In this document: one piece after another, positions 56,168-64,000 of the stretch
Layout: each line of letters starts with the position of its first letter
Position numbering within the stretch: position 1 is the stretch's first letter
Assembly: GCF_020523825.1 (NCBI RefSeq)
Contig: NZ_JAJALK010000007.1
Span: forward strand, 124,001 to 188,000
Source: Methylobacterium brachiatum
Lineage (GTDB): Bacteria > Pseudomonadota > Alphaproteobacteria > Rhizobiales > Beijerinckiaceae
DNA length: 64,000 nucleotides
Reading direction: 5' to 3'
Position numbers and translations under genes: made by a program
Notes under the pieces: model-generated
The model's database searches: none
What the model saw: only the letters and a program-made list of their open reading frames with translations
What the model was told of the DNA's origin: nothing

Positions 56168-56285
56168 CAGTCAAAGGGAGGAAACGCCCGCCATGGGCGA
56201 ACACGGCGTCGCAAATCGCGCGCCACATACGCCCGATGGCCGGCAAGACTCCGTTAACCACGTCATGCTGAATGGTTTCTGTAGC
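56132..56285 (-). ncRNA. Candidate small RNA with anti-Shine-Dalgarno loop
   Basis: Minus-strand segment ending in the terminator above. Before the hairpin it has GCGTTTCCTCCCTTTGACTG, an anti-Shine-Dalgarno-like CCUCCC motif used by several alphaproteobacterial small RNAs. Upstream, CTGCAG (near 56320) and TACAGA (near 56285) form a weak promoter with about 17-bp spacing. Length about 150 nt. Not a known family that I recognise. Confidence 0.35.
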
Positions 56286-56350
56286 CCTTGCCGACCCCCT
56301 CTGCAGGGCCCGGGCGCTGCCGCTCGAGCCGCCGACAGGAGCCGGAGACC

Positions 56351-56563
56351 ATGACCCCTTTCAAACCGCAGGTGATCCGCGAGATTCATGCGCCGGTGCC
56401 CGCCAACGACCCGATGCGCGATGCGCCCCGGGATGCGTCCGCGCTCCTGATCCCGTTTCCCGGTACCGAGGCGCGCCGGACGCGCCGCCTGCCGCGCGCC
56501 GACGAGCAGCGCGGCGAGATCCTGTTCTTCCTCGGCGTGCGCTACGAGCGCCTCGCCTCCTGA
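56351..56563 (+). CDS. Small hypothetical protein
   Basis: 70 residues with two GGAG motifs directly before the ATG. TPFKPQVIREIHAPVPAND and the C-terminal RGEILFFLGVRYERLAS flank a disordered arginine-rich middle. No family recognised; it precedes a lipoprotein gene by 55 bp. Confidence 0.6.
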   Translation: MTPFKPQVIREIHAPVPANDPMRDAPRDASALLIPFPGTEARRTRRLPRADEQRGEILFFLGVRYERLAS

Positions 56564-56618
56564 GCCCGCCCCCGACGGTCGACCGGCCCGGCCGCGCGAC
56601 GTTTCCGACGGTTTGATC

Positions 56619-57464
56619 ATGCCTGTTCCGGATCGCCCCCGGCCGAATGTCCCCCCGGATGCAGGCCGGCGCGTGAACCGCGGCCGCCGGGCCTCCACGC
56701 TCCTGCCCGCCGGAGCGGTGCTGGCGCTGCTCGCCGCCTGCACGCAGAGCGGTGATTTCGGCCGGCCCCGGACCGGCGTCTGGAACGGGCTGATCGACAC
56801 CACGGGCAGCTTCTCGTCCCGGGATCGCGGCCGCCTGATCCTCGATTCCGGCCTCACCGACGACGAGCAGGCCCTGCGCGACCGCGCCTGGCGGTTCGTG
56901 CAGCCGGCCAGCACCTTCTCGGCCTTCCACGATGCGCTGCTCGGACTGGCCAGCGCGCACGCGACGCCGACCTGGCGGTTCGACGAGGTCGGCGCCTATT
57001 ACGACACCCTGACCGCGGAAGCATCGCGCTCGCCGGTCTCCCGCTACCGCCAGCTCGCCGACGACGCCACGGCCGATGGCCGGCTGATCCCGATCTTCAC
57101 GGCGCTCGCCGCGCGGGTGATCGACGCGGATGCCGCGCGGCTGCGCAGCCTGCCCTTCGCCAAGACCCTGGACGATGCCGACATCCGCCAGGCCGCGCAG
57201 CATGTCGCCGAGAACCGCTGCCTGATCGCCTGGGTGCGGATCGAGAGCGGCCTGCGGCTCGCCCGCTACCGCTACGCCCTGGAGCACCTCTTCGCCGCGG
57301 CCCCGGCCAAGGAATCGGTCTCGGCCGAGCGTGCCATCGCCATGCTCGCCGCCCGCCGCAACCTCCTCGAGCCGCTGCTCCCGGCGGATGCCGCAGCCCG
57401 CTGCGGCCTCGAAGCCGCCATCGCGCCGGTCGCCGAGGCTCCGCCGCTCGTCGTCAAGGACTGA
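56619..57464 (+). CDS. Putative lipoprotein, hypothetical
   Basis: 281 residues. The N-terminal arginine-rich start leads to a hydrophobic stretch and lipobox LLAAC with the acylated Cys41 (AGAVLALLAACTQSGDFG), so the mature protein is tethered to a membrane. The rest is helical with repeated Arg/Trp-rich stretches (ALRDRAWRFVQPASTFSAFHDAL, and ENRCLIAWVRIESGLRLARYRYALEHLF). No domain recognised. A TTG two codons upstream is possible. Confidence 0.7.
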   Translation: MPVPDRPRPNVPPDAGRRVNRGRRASTLLPAGAVLALLAACTQSGDFGRPRTGVWNGLIDTTGSFSSRDRGRLILDSGLTDDEQALRDRAWRFVQPASTFSAFHDALLGLASAHATPTWRFDEVGAYYDTLTAEASRSPVSRYRQLADDATADGRLIPIFTALAARVIDADAARLRSLPFAKTLDDADIRQAAQHVAENRCLIAWVRIESGLRLARYRYALEHLFAAAPAKESVSAERAIAMLAARRNLLEPLLPADAAARCGLEAAIAPVAEAPPLVVKD

Positions 57465-57476
57465 CCGGAGCCGGCG

Positions 57477-58103
57477 TTACCGCCCCGCAGGCTTGCCGCC
57501 GGCGTCCTTGCCGGCGGGCTCGTCCGTCGGCGTGTCGGTGGTGCAGGAGACGGACTGGACCGCGGCGTTGGCACCGGGCCGCTGGCTCGGCAGACCCGCG
57601 ATCACCCGGACGACCACGAAGCCCCGATTGTCCGGCGCGACGATGCGCACGTCGCGGCTCGGATCGTTTTCGTCGTCGTCGGCCAGCGCCTCGTCGTACT
57701 GGGCGCGGGTGAGGATCACGAGGTCGAGGGCGCCGCGCACCGCGGCCTGGTCGGTCACCGCGTAGAAGGCGCCGCGGCGGGCATGGGCCGCGAGCGACAG
57801 CGACAGCGGCCCGGTCCTGGCGGAGACGCGCATCGGCCCGTCGGCGAGATCGTAGGCGCAGACGCCCACCGCCACGGCCGGGTCCGGGATCGGCAGCCAC
57901 GCCTCGGGCGGGGAGGGCTCGTCACCGGTGGCGATGGTGTAGATCGGCTGCGGGTGGTCCAGGTTCTCGCTGGTCCGGGCGCGCGAGACGGCATCCTTCT
58001 CGGACAGGACCGGGATCGCCAGCACCGCGGCGATGTGCACGATCCCGGCGAGCACCAGGCCGATCAGCGTGGCGTAGACGAAGCGCAGGCTCACGAGGCG
58101 CAT
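57477..58103 (-). CDS. DUF1254-like membrane protein
   Basis: 208 residues: one N-terminal membrane helix (VYATLIGLVLAGIVHIAAVLAIP), then a periplasmic domain that ends in a disordered tail. Its partnership with a DUF1214 gene, overlapping by 13 bp, matches the usual DUF1214-DUF1254 pairing. The function of both families is unsettled. It is the third gene of the PBP1A operon and is convergent with the lipoprotein gene (12-bp gap). Confidence 0.7.
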   Translation of the reverse strand: MRLVSLRFVYATLIGLVLAGIVHIAAVLAIPVLSEKDAVSRARTSENLDHPQPIYTIATGDEPSPPEAWLPIPDPAVAVGVCAYDLADGPMRVSARTGPLSLSLAAHARRGAFYAVTDQAAVRGALDLVILTRAQYDEALADDDENDPSRDVRIVAPDNRGFVVVRVIAGLPSQRPGANAAVQSVSCTTDTPTDEPAGKDAGGKPAGR

Positions 58104-58795
58104 CCCAGGCGGGTGATGGCCGGCACCGAATCCCGATCGAGCGAGCCGACGCTGGCGGCGACCGGGGTATCGTAGAGCCGCAGCGCCAGACGCACCGGGC
58201 CGCTGTCGCGCGGGCTCGGCAGCCAGTTGCCGGGTTGGACGTCGGGGGCGAGCACCACCGAGAACCGCCCGTCGGCCCCACGCAGCACCTCGGTCGAGGT
58301 GAAGCCTTCACGCACGGCGGGGCGGCCGGGATCACGCGGGCCGCGACCGGCGACCGTGAGGGTCCAGGCCCGGGCCGGGGGCGTGCCGCCGCCGACGCGG
58401 TAGCTGCAGGTGGCGTCGAGCGCCTGGCCCTGGTCGTCCACCGAAGCGGTCAGCAGCAGGCCCTCACCCACCGCCAGAGGGATCTCGCCCCGGCGGGCGT
58501 TGACCGCCCGCGTATAGGGATCGGCATTGCCCGCCCCGGCCTTGGGCCACGCCGTCCAGGCGCCGACCTGAACGCCGCCGAACGGGTAGCCGCCGCGGGT
58601 CGCCCAGTCGGCGCTGGCCAGGCCGAGCACCCCGCCGAGCCCCAGCGCATAGACGGCCAGGCCGGCGACCGAGCTCTTGCGCCAGAGATGGGCGAGGAAA
58701 CGGCCGGCGCCGCCGAGGGACCGGACCTTCGACACGGGTCGATCGTCTCCGGCCGCGGCGCTGCGGCCGGGGCCTCCGGGAATCACGAGCCTCAT
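58091..58795 (-). CDS. DUF1214 domain-containing protein
   Basis: 234 residues with an N-terminal membrane helix (VAGLAVYALGLGGVLGLASADWA) and a periplasmic beta domain. NADPYTRAVNARRGEIPLAVGEGLLL, DATCSYRVGGGTPPARAWTLT and VLAPDVQPGNWLPSPRDSG are DUF1214 motifs. The start lies 4 bp after the PBP1A stop, and its end overlaps the DUF1254-like gene, so all three are one operon. Confidence 0.82.
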   Translation of the reverse strand: MRLVIPGGPGRSAAAGDDRPVSKVRSLGGAGRFLAHLWRKSSVAGLAVYALGLGGVLGLASADWATRGGYPFGGVQVGAWTAWPKAGAGNADPYTRAVNARRGEIPLAVGEGLLLTASVDDQGQALDATCSYRVGGGTPPARAWTLTVAGRGPRDPGRPAVREGFTSTEVLRGADGRFSVVLAPDVQPGNWLPSPRDSGPVRLALRLYDTPVAASVGSLDRDSVPAITRLGCAS

Positions 58796-58799
58796 CGGA

Positions 58800-61100
58800 T
58801 CACCGCAGCTCGATGCGGCCGCCGACGGATCGGGTGCCCTCGGCCACCTCCCGCGGCTGCGCCGGGGGGGCCGCGGCCCGGTCGCCCGGTTTCCGGTCGG
58901 TCTTCTGCGTGGCCTTGTCGGCGCCGCCGGCATCCGGCCGCGCCTCGCCGGCGGGGGCGCGCTCGACCGTGCGGAACAGGCCGTTGAGCCCGCCGATCAC
59001 CTCGAAGGAGCGGCGCGAGAGCTTGCCGTAGGCGCTGGCATTGGGGTCGAGCGGGGCGGTGGGCCCGCCGGACGCCTGCTGCTGGGCGGCGCGGGGATTG
59101 TCCTTCAGGCCGGGCAGGCCCTTGATCTCGATGCCCTGATGGGCCGGCTCCATCACGTCGTGCCAGAGCTGGGCCGGGAGCGAGCCGCCGGTGAGCTTGT
59201 TGGTCGAGGTGTGGTCGTCGTTCCCGAACCAGACCGCGCCGACGTAATTGCCGGTGTAGCCGACGAACCAGGCATCCCGGTAGGCATTGGTGGTGCCCGA
59301 CTTGCCGGCGACCTTCACGCCTTCCAGCTGCGCGCGCTTGCCAGTGCCCTCCTCGACGACCTTGTTGAGCATGAAGTTCATGTCGGCCACCACCTGGGGC
59401 GACAGAACCCGATCCGGCGGCTCGTCGGCATGGCGGTAGATCACCTCGCCCGACGAGTTCTTCACCTCCATGGCCGCATAGGGCTTGGCCTTGAAGCCGC
59501 CATTGGCGAACACCGCGTAGCCGGCCGCCTGGTCGATCACCGTCACCTCGTCCGAGCCGATCGGCATCGAGACGGTGTCGATCAGGTTCGAGGTGATGCC
59601 CATCCGGTGGGCGGTCTCGATGATCTTGGCGCGCCCGGCCTTGGCGGCCCGGGCCTCGTGGCTGATGCCCATGGCCTTGCCCAGCGCGATCGAGATCTTG
59701 ATCGGGATCGTGTTGATCGACTTCGCCACCGCGAGCCACATCGGCACCCGGCCGGCATAGGACCGGCCGTAATTCTGCGGGCACCAATTGCCGATGCAGA
59801 CCGGACTGTCGACCACCACGGTCTCGGGCTTGTAGAGGCCCGAGGCGAGGGCGGCGGAGTACACGTAGGGCTTGAACGAGGAGCCGGGCTGACGCAGCGC
59901 GTCGGTGGCGCGGTTGAACTGGCTCTCGCCGTAATCGGCGCCGCCGACCATGGCGCGCAACGCCCCGTCCGGGTCGAGGATGACCATGGCGGCCTCGTCC
60001 ACGTCGAAGGCGTCGCCGGACTTGCGCAGGATGTCGGCGACCACGTCGTCGGCCCGCTTCTGGATCGCGAGGTCCAGGGGCGTCTTCACGGTGAGCACCC
60101 GGTCGCTGCGGAGCTTGCCCGCATCGGCCATGCCCTTGATCTCGCCGAAGGCCCAATCGAGGTAGTAATCGGCGGTGATGTCCCGGGTGCGGGTCACCGG
60201 CGTCGCCGGGTTGCGGAGCGCCGTCTGGATCTGGCCCTCGGTGACGAAGCCGGCCTCGACCATGTTGTGCAGCACGTCGGCCGCCCGGGCGCGGGCGGCG
60301 GGCAGGTTGACGTGCGGCGCGTATTTCGTCGGCGCCTTGAACAGGCCCGCCAGCATGGCCGCCTCGGCCAGGCTGATGTCCTTGAGCGGCTTGCCGAAAT
60401 AGTAATCCGCCGCCGCCACGGCGCCGAAGGTGCCGCCGCCCATATAGGCGCGGTCGAGATAGAGCTTCAGGATCTCGTTCTTGGTCAGGTGGCTCTCCAG
60501 CCACAGGGCCAGGAACGCCTCGTTGATTTTTCTTTCGAGCGAGCGCTCGTTCGTCAAAAAGAGATTCTTGGCGAGCTGCTGGGTGATCGAGGAGCCGCCC
60601 TGGGTGTTGCCGCCGCCGCGCGAGTTGTTCACCAGCGCCCGCAGGGTGCCGATCGGGTCGATGCCCCAATGCTCGTAGAAGCGCCGGTCCTCGGTGGAGA
60701 CCAGCGCCTTGATCATGATGTCGGGAAACTCGTCGAGCTTGAGCGAGTCGTCGTGCTTGATGCCCCGCCGCCCGACCTCCGTGCCGTAGCGGTCGAGGAA
60801 GGTCACCGCGAGGTCCTGCTGCTTCAGCCAGTTCTCGCTGGTCAGCTGGAAGGCGGGCTGCGCGAAGGCCAGCAGCAGCACCGCGCCGCCGGCGCCGAGG
60901 GTGACGGCCTCGCTGGTCAGGTCGAGCGCAAACCGCTTCCAGCCATGCACCGCGAACCGGCTCATGACCCGCTGGTAGCGCTCGTAGGCCGCGCCGGTGG
61001 ACCGACCACTGTCGTACAGGCCGGCATTGACCCAGGCATCGAACGCCAGGGCGGCGCGCTCGATGCGGATCTTGATCTCGGTGAGCGTCGGCAGGCGCAC
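58800..61100 (-). CDS. Penicillin-binding protein 1A (bifunctional transglycosylase/transpeptidase)
   Basis: Class A PBP, 766 residues from the chosen start, that polymerises and cross-links peptidoglycan on the outer face of the inner membrane. A membrane helix (LDLTSEAVTLGAGGAVLLLAFAQ) precedes the GT51 domain with STEDRRFYEHWGIDPIG and GGSSITQQLAKN. The transpeptidase has SSFKPYVY (Ser-XX-Lys), SIN and KSGTTN. GTG at 61100 begins RLPTLTEIKIRIERAALAFDAWV, a family-like N-terminus; a longer in-frame start at 61313 yields an Arg-rich extension and would leave only 26 bp to ycgN, so it is rejected. Operon with DUF1214 and DUF1254-like genes. Confidence 0.93.
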   Translation of the reverse strand: MRLPTLTEIKIRIERAALAFDAWVNAGLYDSGRSTGAAYERYQRVMSRFAVHGWKRFALDLTSEAVTLGAGGAVLLLAFAQPAFQLTSENWLKQQDLAVTFLDRYGTEVGRRGIKHDDSLKLDEFPDIMIKALVSTEDRRFYEHWGIDPIGTLRALVNNSRGGGNTQGGSSITQQLAKNLFLTNERSLERKINEAFLALWLESHLTKNEILKLYLDRAYMGGGTFGAVAAADYYFGKPLKDISLAEAAMLAGLFKAPTKYAPHVNLPAARARAADVLHNMVEAGFVTEGQIQTALRNPATPVTRTRDITADYYLDWAFGEIKGMADAGKLRSDRVLTVKTPLDLAIQKRADDVVADILRKSGDAFDVDEAAMVILDPDGALRAMVGGADYGESQFNRATDALRQPGSSFKPYVYSAALASGLYKPETVVVDSPVCIGNWCPQNYGRSYAGRVPMWLAVAKSINTIPIKISIALGKAMGISHEARAAKAGRAKIIETAHRMGITSNLIDTVSMPIGSDEVTVIDQAAGYAVFANGGFKAKPYAAMEVKNSSGEVIYRHADEPPDRVLSPQVVADMNFMLNKVVEEGTGKRAQLEGVKVAGKSGTTNAYRDAWFVGYTGNYVGAVWFGNDDHTSTNKLTGGSLPAQLWHDVMEPAHQGIEIKGLPGLKDNPRAAQQQASGGPTAPLDPNASAYGKLSRRSFEVIGGLNGLFRTVERAPAGEARPDAGGADKATQKTDRKPGDRAAAPPAQPREVAEGTRSVGGRIELR

Positions 61101-61339
61101 GTTGTCGGACCCGGCTTGTCGAGCGCCTCTGCGGCGGATCTTGGCGGCGAAGGATCGAGCGCCCGCGCCGCGGGCCAGGATCCCGCGGCCGAGACACCGC
61201 GCGGCGAGCCCTTCCTTAGCAGGATCCGGAACGGTCGGCGAGGCTCTGCGCAGTCTCGTGATTCGCCGCAGGCCGGGCCGCTTGCCCCGCGGCGTCGGCT
61301 CGGGCAGAGACACGCTCTTCCCGATCGCGAGATTAACCG

Positions 61340-61831
61340 ATGTCCAAGCCCGAGGCGCTGCGCCGCGGGGTCGCCGAGCCGTTCTGGCGGACCAAGACCC
61401 TCGAAGCCATGACGCCGTCCGAGTGGGAGAGCCTGTGCGACGGGTGCGGTCGCTGCTGCCTGATCAAGCTCGAGGACGACGAGACCGGCGAAGTCCACCA
61501 CACCGATATCGGCTGCACCCTGCTCGACGGCCTGACCTGCCGGTGCCGCGACTATGCCCGGCGCCAGAAGCGCGTGCCCGATTGCGTCCGCCTGACCCCG
61601 GAGGCGGTGCGCACCATCCCCTGGTTGCCGCCGACCTGCGCCTATCGCCTCATCCGGGACGGCGAGCCGCTCTATCCGTGGCATCCCCTGGTCTCGGGCC
61701 GCGCCTCCAGCGTGCACGAGGCCGGCATCTCCATCCGGGGCCGGCTCGCCGGCAACGAGGAGGAATTTTCCGACGACGAGCTTCCGGACCGGATCGTGGC
61801 CTGGCCGGGAGCGGATCCGGACGCGCCGTGA
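61340..61831 (+). CDS. YcgN-family cysteine cluster protein (UPF0260)
   Basis: 163 residues. The cysteine pattern is Cys33, 36, 39, 40, 59, 67, 69, 82 and 100 ([40 protein letters not shown]), which may coordinate an iron-sulfur or zinc centre. YcgN/CxxCxxCC proteins are conserved but uncharacterised. The start ATG follows a GAGATTAACCG leader. It is convergent with nrsF, 3 bp apart. Confidence 0.9.
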   Translation: MSKPEALRRGVAEPFWRTKTLEAMTPSEWESLCDGCGRCCLIKLEDDETGEVHHTDIGCTLLDGLTCRCRDYARRQKRVPDCVRLTPEAVRTIPWLPPTCAYRLIRDGEPLYPWHPLVSGRASSVHEAGISIRGRLAGNEEEFSDDELPDRIVAWPGADPDAP

Positions 61832-61834
61832 ACC

Positions 61835-62497
61835 TCAGGCGAGCCCGGCGCGGCGGCCGAGCAGCCGGCCGCCCGCGAGGCCGTTGAGCCCGATCACCCC
61901 GACGACCGCGACCGCGTGGATCAGCAGATCCACCGCGGTGGCATCATGCGGATGAAACGGCATCAGCAGCGTCGCGGCCGCAGCCGCAGCGGCCAGCCCG
62001 CCCAGGGCTGCCGTCAGGCTCGGCCGGAGCGGGCAGGCGCGGCGCAGCATCACCACGATCAGCACCGAGAGCGGCACCGAGACGCAGACCAGGAAGCTGA
62101 AGCAGCCGGCGACCTCTTCCGGATGCGGCTGGCCGGTGCCGGGGGCGATCCAGTCGCGCAGGCAGCCGAACCCGCTCGCCCCGATCCAGAGGGCCAGCGG
62201 CGGCAGCGGCAGCAGCGCCCAGAGCTTGGAGCGGCCGGGCACGCTGGTCGCGAAAGCCGCGAAGGCCGCGCTCGCGGCGGTCAGCGCCGCGCCCAGCGCC
62301 GCGCAGGCGAGATCCGGCACGCCCATGCGCAGCATGAAGCCGCTGGTGTCGATCCGGCTCGCCAGGATCAGCCCGATGAGCAGAGCCGCGCCGAGCCACA
62401 GAGCGGCGCGAAGAGCGGGAGAAGGCAGCGGCCGGACCGGCTTCAGGTTGCCGGCGAGTTCCTCGACGAGCCGCTCGTGACGGGCCAGATCGGCCAT
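61835..62497 (-). CDS. NrsF-type anti-sigma factor (DUF1109)
   Basis: 220 residues with six membrane helices (for example LRAALWLGAALLIGLILAS and LWALLPLPPLALWIGASGF) and a short cytosolic N-terminus (MADLARHERLVEELAGNLKPVRPL). This is the DUF1109/NrsF layout known to hold ECF sigma factors at the membrane and release them under stress. The start codon overlaps the sigma gene stop by one base (TGATG), so the two are translationally coupled. Confidence 0.88.
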   Translation of the reverse strand: MADLARHERLVEELAGNLKPVRPLPSPALRAALWLGAALLIGLILASRIDTSGFMLRMGVPDLACAALGAALTAASAAFAAFATSVPGRSKLWALLPLPPLALWIGASGFGCLRDWIAPGTGQPHPEEVAGCFSFLVCVSVPLSVLIVVMLRRACPLRPSLTAALGGLAAAAAAATLLMPFHPHDATAVDLLIHAVAVVGVIGLNGLAGGRLLGRRAGLA

Positions 62498-63054
62498 CAG
62501 CGCCGCTCCTGCATCAGGTTGGCGCGCAGGGCCTTCAGGGCCCGGTGCAGGTTGACCTTGAGGGCGCCCTTGCTGCGCCCGGTGAGGACCGCGGTCTCGT
62601 CCAGCGACAGCTCGCGCAGGCCGAGATGTTCCACGGCCTGCCGCTGACCGTCCGGCAGGGACGCGACGGCGCGCGCCAGGGCGGCGGCGCGGTCGCGCGC
62701 CTCGAGACCCTGGCCGGGCTCGGGGCCGGGATCGGCCTCGGCCTCGTAGGCGAGGGGATCGTGAACCTCCCGCGGCCGCCGGCCGGCCCGGCGCAGGCGG
62801 TCGATCGCCCGGCGCTGGGTGATGGCGCGCAGCCACGGCAGGAACGGCCGCGCCGGATCGTAGCTGGCGCGCGCCCGGTGCACGGTCATCAGCGTGTCCT
62901 GGACGACGTCGTCCACGGCCTCGCCGCGCACGCCCTGCGCCCGGGCGATCGCCGAGACGACGGGCAGGCAGGCCTTCAGCAGGGCGCGATACGCGGCCGC
63001 GTCGCCACCCTGCGCGGCCGCCATCATGGCGGCCAGTTCCCCTTCGAGCGCCAT
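62497..63054 (-). CDS. ECF-family RNA polymerase sigma factor
   Basis: 185 residues from the chosen ATG. Sigma-2 (DDVVQDTLMTVHRARASYDPARPFLPWLRAITQRRAIDRLRR) and sigma-4 (ASLPDGQRQAVEHLGLRELSLDETAVLTGRSKGALKVNLHRALKALR) are clear. Its partner is the NrsF-like protein just downstream. Upstream starts at 63090 or 63180 are in frame, the latter coupled to the DUF1223 stop, but only this one begins at the family domain. Confidence 0.9.
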   Translation of the reverse strand: MALEGELAAMMAAAQGGDAAAYRALLKACLPVVSAIARAQGVRGEAVDDVVQDTLMTVHRARASYDPARPFLPWLRAITQRRAIDRLRRAGRRPREVHDPLAYEAEADPGPEPGQGLEARDRAAALARAVASLPDGQRQAVEHLGLRELSLDETAVLTGRSKGALKVNLHRALKALRANLMQERR

Positions 63055-63138
63055 GCGGGCCCCGCCGCCGATCCGTTCCCCGGCCTGCATCGAGTCTAGC
63101 CCGGGGTTGGCGTCCGGCGCCAGCACCCATCCGCCCCC

Positions 63139-63162
63139 CGCCAAGCCACCCGCCAAGCCACC
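63139..63162. repeat. Perfect 12-bp tandem duplication upstream of the ECF sigma gene
   Basis: CGCCAAGCCACC occurs twice in direct tandem (63139-63150, 63151-63162). If the sigma gene starts far upstream this would encode GLAGGLAGG; otherwise it lies in the leader. Confidence 0.7.
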
Positions 63163-63176
63163 CGACATGGACAGCA

Positions 63177-63893
63177 TCATCGCAGCCCCCCCGCGACAGC
63201 GCCGGGGCGCTCGTCGAGGCGGGCCGCGCCCAGGATGCGGCCATCCTCCGCCTGCAGAAGCAGGGCCGCCGTCTCGCCGGCGGGCGCGGCGGCCTCGACG
63301 GTCGCGGCGGCGCCGGACCAGGGGCCGAGATCCTGGATCGCCCGGACGACGTTGGCCTGCTCGAGGGTGCGCCCGGCATTCTCGCCGCGCAGGACCCGGC
63401 TGGTGTGGCTCGGGTCGAAGCCGATCAGCAGGACCCGGCCGGCGCCGCGGCCCGCCCCGACCCGGGCGGTGAGGCGGCCGCCGTCACGCGCCAGCGTCAC
63501 CGGGACCGACGTCCCGGCGCTCCGCGCCTGCGCGATTGCCGACCGCAGCGCGGCCTCGTCCGACCCGACGAGGCCCGCCTGGCCGTCGATCACCGCCTGT
63601 GGCGTGTAGCTCGGGCCGCCGAACCGGGCGGCGTAGTCGTTCTGTCGGGCGGTGGCGGCCGGCAGCGAATAGGGGTCGCGCCAGTCGAGATGGTTCCAGT
63701 AGGTGACGTGGAAGGCCAGCGGCAGCACCTCCGCACCTTCATGGGCGAGCCGGCCGATCAGCGCCTCCGCGGGCGGGCAAGACGAGCAGCTCTGCGAGGT
63801 GAACAGCTCGACGACGACGGGGCGCTCCAGCGATACGGCCGGGCGCACGGCGGCGAGCATCAGGGCAGCGGAGATCAACGCGACGCTTTTCAT
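63177..63893 (-). CDS. DUF1223 thioredoxin-fold secreted protein
   Basis: 238 residues with a signal peptide (about 1-20) and a thioredoxin-like CXXC (Cys36, Cys39 in SQSCSSCPPAEALI). VELFTSQSCSSCPPAE, HVTYWNHLDWRDPYS and AVIDGQAGLVGSDE are family hallmarks. These periplasmic proteins have no proven role; a redox function is likely. The ATG has GGGAGG seven bases upstream. It is the first gene of an operon with an ECF sigma factor and NrsF anti-sigma factor. 63894-64000 holds only its promoter region. Confidence 0.9.
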   Translation of the reverse strand: MKSVALISAALMLAAVRPAVSLERPVVVELFTSQSCSSCPPAEALIGRLAHEGAEVLPLAFHVTYWNHLDWRDPYSLPAATARQNDYAARFGGPSYTPQAVIDGQAGLVGSDEAALRSAIAQARSAGTSVPVTLARDGGRLTARVGAGRGAGRVLLIGFDPSHTSRVLRGENAGRTLEQANVVRAIQDLGPWSGAAATVEAAAPAGETAALLLQAEDGRILGAARLDERPGAVAGGLR

Positions 63894-64000
63894 GGCCGGG
63901 CCTCCCGACACCGGCGGAGAGTGCCGGCGCGTGACCGATCTTTCGGCCGGATGCCGGCGCCGGTTACGCCCGATCGGATCCGTCGAGCTCGAACCGATCC

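Larger units (their letters stand above)
55935..56350. other. Intergenic region with minus-strand terminator and possible small RNA
   Basis: 416 bp. It carries a terminator-like hairpin read on the minus strand (56132-56167) that has no protein gene upstream, and a TTTCCTCCC stretch a short way before it. These are treated as a candidate small RNA below. No gene otherwise. Confidence 0.5.

Noticed and set aside
61100..61313. Longer N-terminus of PBP1A
   Set aside because: The extra 71 residues are Arg-rich without family similarity and would leave just 26 bp to the divergent ycgN start.
58677..61412. A 911-codon plus-strand frame opposite PBP1A
   Set aside because: Same effect; the minus strand encodes a complete PBP1A with all catalytic motifs.

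Overview
This is a high-GC (by eye about 70%) chromosomal segment of an alphaproteobacterium, most probably a Methylobacterium-like member of the Hyphomicrobiales. The reasons are the gene block rpsA ... sppA-ihfB-lapA, the RibH2-type lumazine synthase, two DUF6894 proteins, DUF2125, DUF1214/DUF1254 and YcgN families, and a palindromic repeat of a type I know from this group. No plasmid, phage or CRISPR signal was seen. The genus call is an inference from gene content, not a database match.

Layout. 1-8.2 kb: 5' part of serA (minus), ribosomal protein S1 with a strong terminator, a TetX-like FAD monooxygenase inserted before sppA-ihfB-lapA, then convergent trpF and a DUF2125 gene. 8.3-17 kb: plsC and small conserved genes, a two-gene RND efflux operon (adaptor plus pump, no outer-membrane factor here), a rhodanese, a glycosyltransferase and tRNA-Pro(GGG). 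17-31.5 kb: MBL hydrolase, SCO protein, periplasmic glucan protein OpgG/D, small secreted proteins, two Crp/Fnr regulators, rpoN, glmU, an FMN riboswitch controlling ribH2, a zinc alcohol/formaldehyde dehydrogenase and an alpha/beta hydrolase.

31.5-34.7 kb is a clearly more AT-rich patch with short orphan genes, a DUF6894 gene, a DUF2721-like membrane protein and a remnant of a short-chain dehydrogenase. It looks like acquired or decaying accessory DNA. 34.7-45 kb: msrA, a BASS-family transporter, glmS, a Gfo/Idh/MocA oxidoreductase, a palindromic REP-like repeat, and a divergent zinc-uptake pair (ZnuD-like TonB receptor and COG0523 GTPase) whose shared promoter region carries three related palindromes that look like Zur sites; then MarR and a stand-alone receiver protein.

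45-64 kb: bioA and bioF around a pair of overlapping tiny genes, OsmC, a methyltransferase, a gamma-glutamyltransferase homologue, an OprB porin, a CPA1 Na+/H+ antiporter, gshB, small secreted or lipoprotein genes with a candidate antisense-strand small RNA, a PBP1A-DUF1214-DUF1254 operon, ycgN, and a DUF1223-ECF sigma-NrsF operon at the right edge.

The most interesting leads are the zinc divergon with its three operator-like palindromes, the FMN riboswitch whose expression platform (a hairpin covering the ribH2 Shine-Dalgarno) can be read directly, the candidate small RNA near 56.2 kb, and the thioredoxin-like/sigma/anti-sigma operon. Most of the rest is ordinary core genome.
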